This document shows positions 5,414 through 5,529 of a stretch of DNA of 5,529 bases, piece after piece (the first letter of the stretch is position 1; each line of letters starts with the position of its first letter). This DNA is from Clostridiales bacterium (lineage in GTDB: Bacteria > Bacillota > Clostridia > Lachnospirales > Anaerotignaceae). Location: contig JAJQDF010000243.1 of assembly GCA_021202325.1 (NCBI GenBank), positions 1-5,529 of the forward strand, written 5' to 3'. The notes beneath the pieces are model-generated. The model searched no databases and was not told the DNA's origin. It worked only from the letters and a program-made list of their open reading frames with translations. The position numbers and the translations under genes were made by a program.

Positions 5414-5471
5414 TTATAATGTTATATAAGATGCATTAATCTTCTTTCATCACAACACAATAACATTATAA
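5414..5471. repeat. Perfect 12-bp inverted repeat across the operon promoter
   Basis: TTATAATGTTAT (5414-5425) and ATAACATTATAA (5460-5471) are exact reverse complements 34 bases apart. The right arm contains the -10 hexamer of the minus-strand operon promoter. Transcription should begin inside the interval, so the two arms cannot form a hairpin in that mRNA. A DNA-level role such as a pair of repressor sites is possible. The arms are very AT-rich, so chance is not excluded. Confidence 0.45.
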
Positions 5472-5493
5472 CCTCAATTTTTTCTAATTTCAA
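5465..5493 (-). promoter_or_regulatory. Sigma-A type promoter of the oxidoreductase operon
   Basis: The minus strand has TTGAAA (5488-5493), a spacer of exactly 17 bases, and TATAAT (5465-5470). A-rich DNA lies upstream. Transcription should start near 5458, giving a leader of about 72 nt before the P-loop gene. A weak 5-bp hairpin (5428-5443) lies within the leader. Confidence 0.8.
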
Positions 5494-5529
5494 TATTTTT
5501 TCTTGAAATTTTTGCACGGATATTGCATC

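Overview
The window looks like chromosomal DNA from an anaerobic, low-GC Gram-positive bacterium of the Clostridia. The evidence is AT-rich intergenic DNA, strong GGAGG ribosome binding sites before nearly every gene, near-consensus sigma-A type promoters, an S-layer-homology (SLH) protein, and a ferredoxin-dependent 2-oxoacid oxidoreductase operon of clostridial type. The genus cannot be told from this sequence.

Left part (1-790, plus strand): a 42-residue cysteine-rich protein (118-246) is followed by a 139-residue protein with an N-terminal zinc ribbon and a hydrophobic C-terminal half (336-755), then an intrinsic terminator (766-787). A possible extended -10 promoter lies between the two genes. 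The first 117 bases hold no convincing gene or promoter.

Middle (790-1890, minus strand): a secreted SLH-domain protein (911-1759) carries a 56-residue tract made only of Glu, Ala and Val behind its signal peptide. It has its own promoter (1860-1888), a leader of about 94 nt that may fold, and its own terminator (849-876). It converges on the left-hand genes. The roughly 90 bases between its promoter and the next terminator (1889-1982) show only a 10-bp palindrome at 1968-1977 and nothing assignable.

Right part (1983-5529, minus strand): one compact five-gene operon reads, in transcription order, P-loop NTPase, two-cluster ferredoxin, and the alpha, beta and gamma subunits of a 2-oxoacid:ferredoxin oxidoreductase (VorB/KorA-KorB-KorC type). 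A TTGAAA-17-TATAAT promoter at 5465-5493 precedes it and a TTCG-loop terminator at 1983-2015 ends it. The alpha and beta genes overlap by one base (TAATG), and all other gaps are 2 to 30 bases. The complex oxidatively decarboxylates a 2-oxoacid to its acyl-CoA and passes electrons through the ferredoxin-like delta subunit to ferredoxin. Whether it prefers branched-chain 2-oxoacids or 2-oxoglutarate cannot be decided here. The P-loop protein at the head of the operon is the least understood member.

I see no CRISPR array, tRNA, rRNA or insertion sequence. The best candidates for something undescribed are the operon-leading P-loop NTPase, the polyanionic SLH protein, the small Cys-rich protein next to the zinc-ribbon membrane protein, and a perfect 12-bp inverted repeat spanning the operon promoter.
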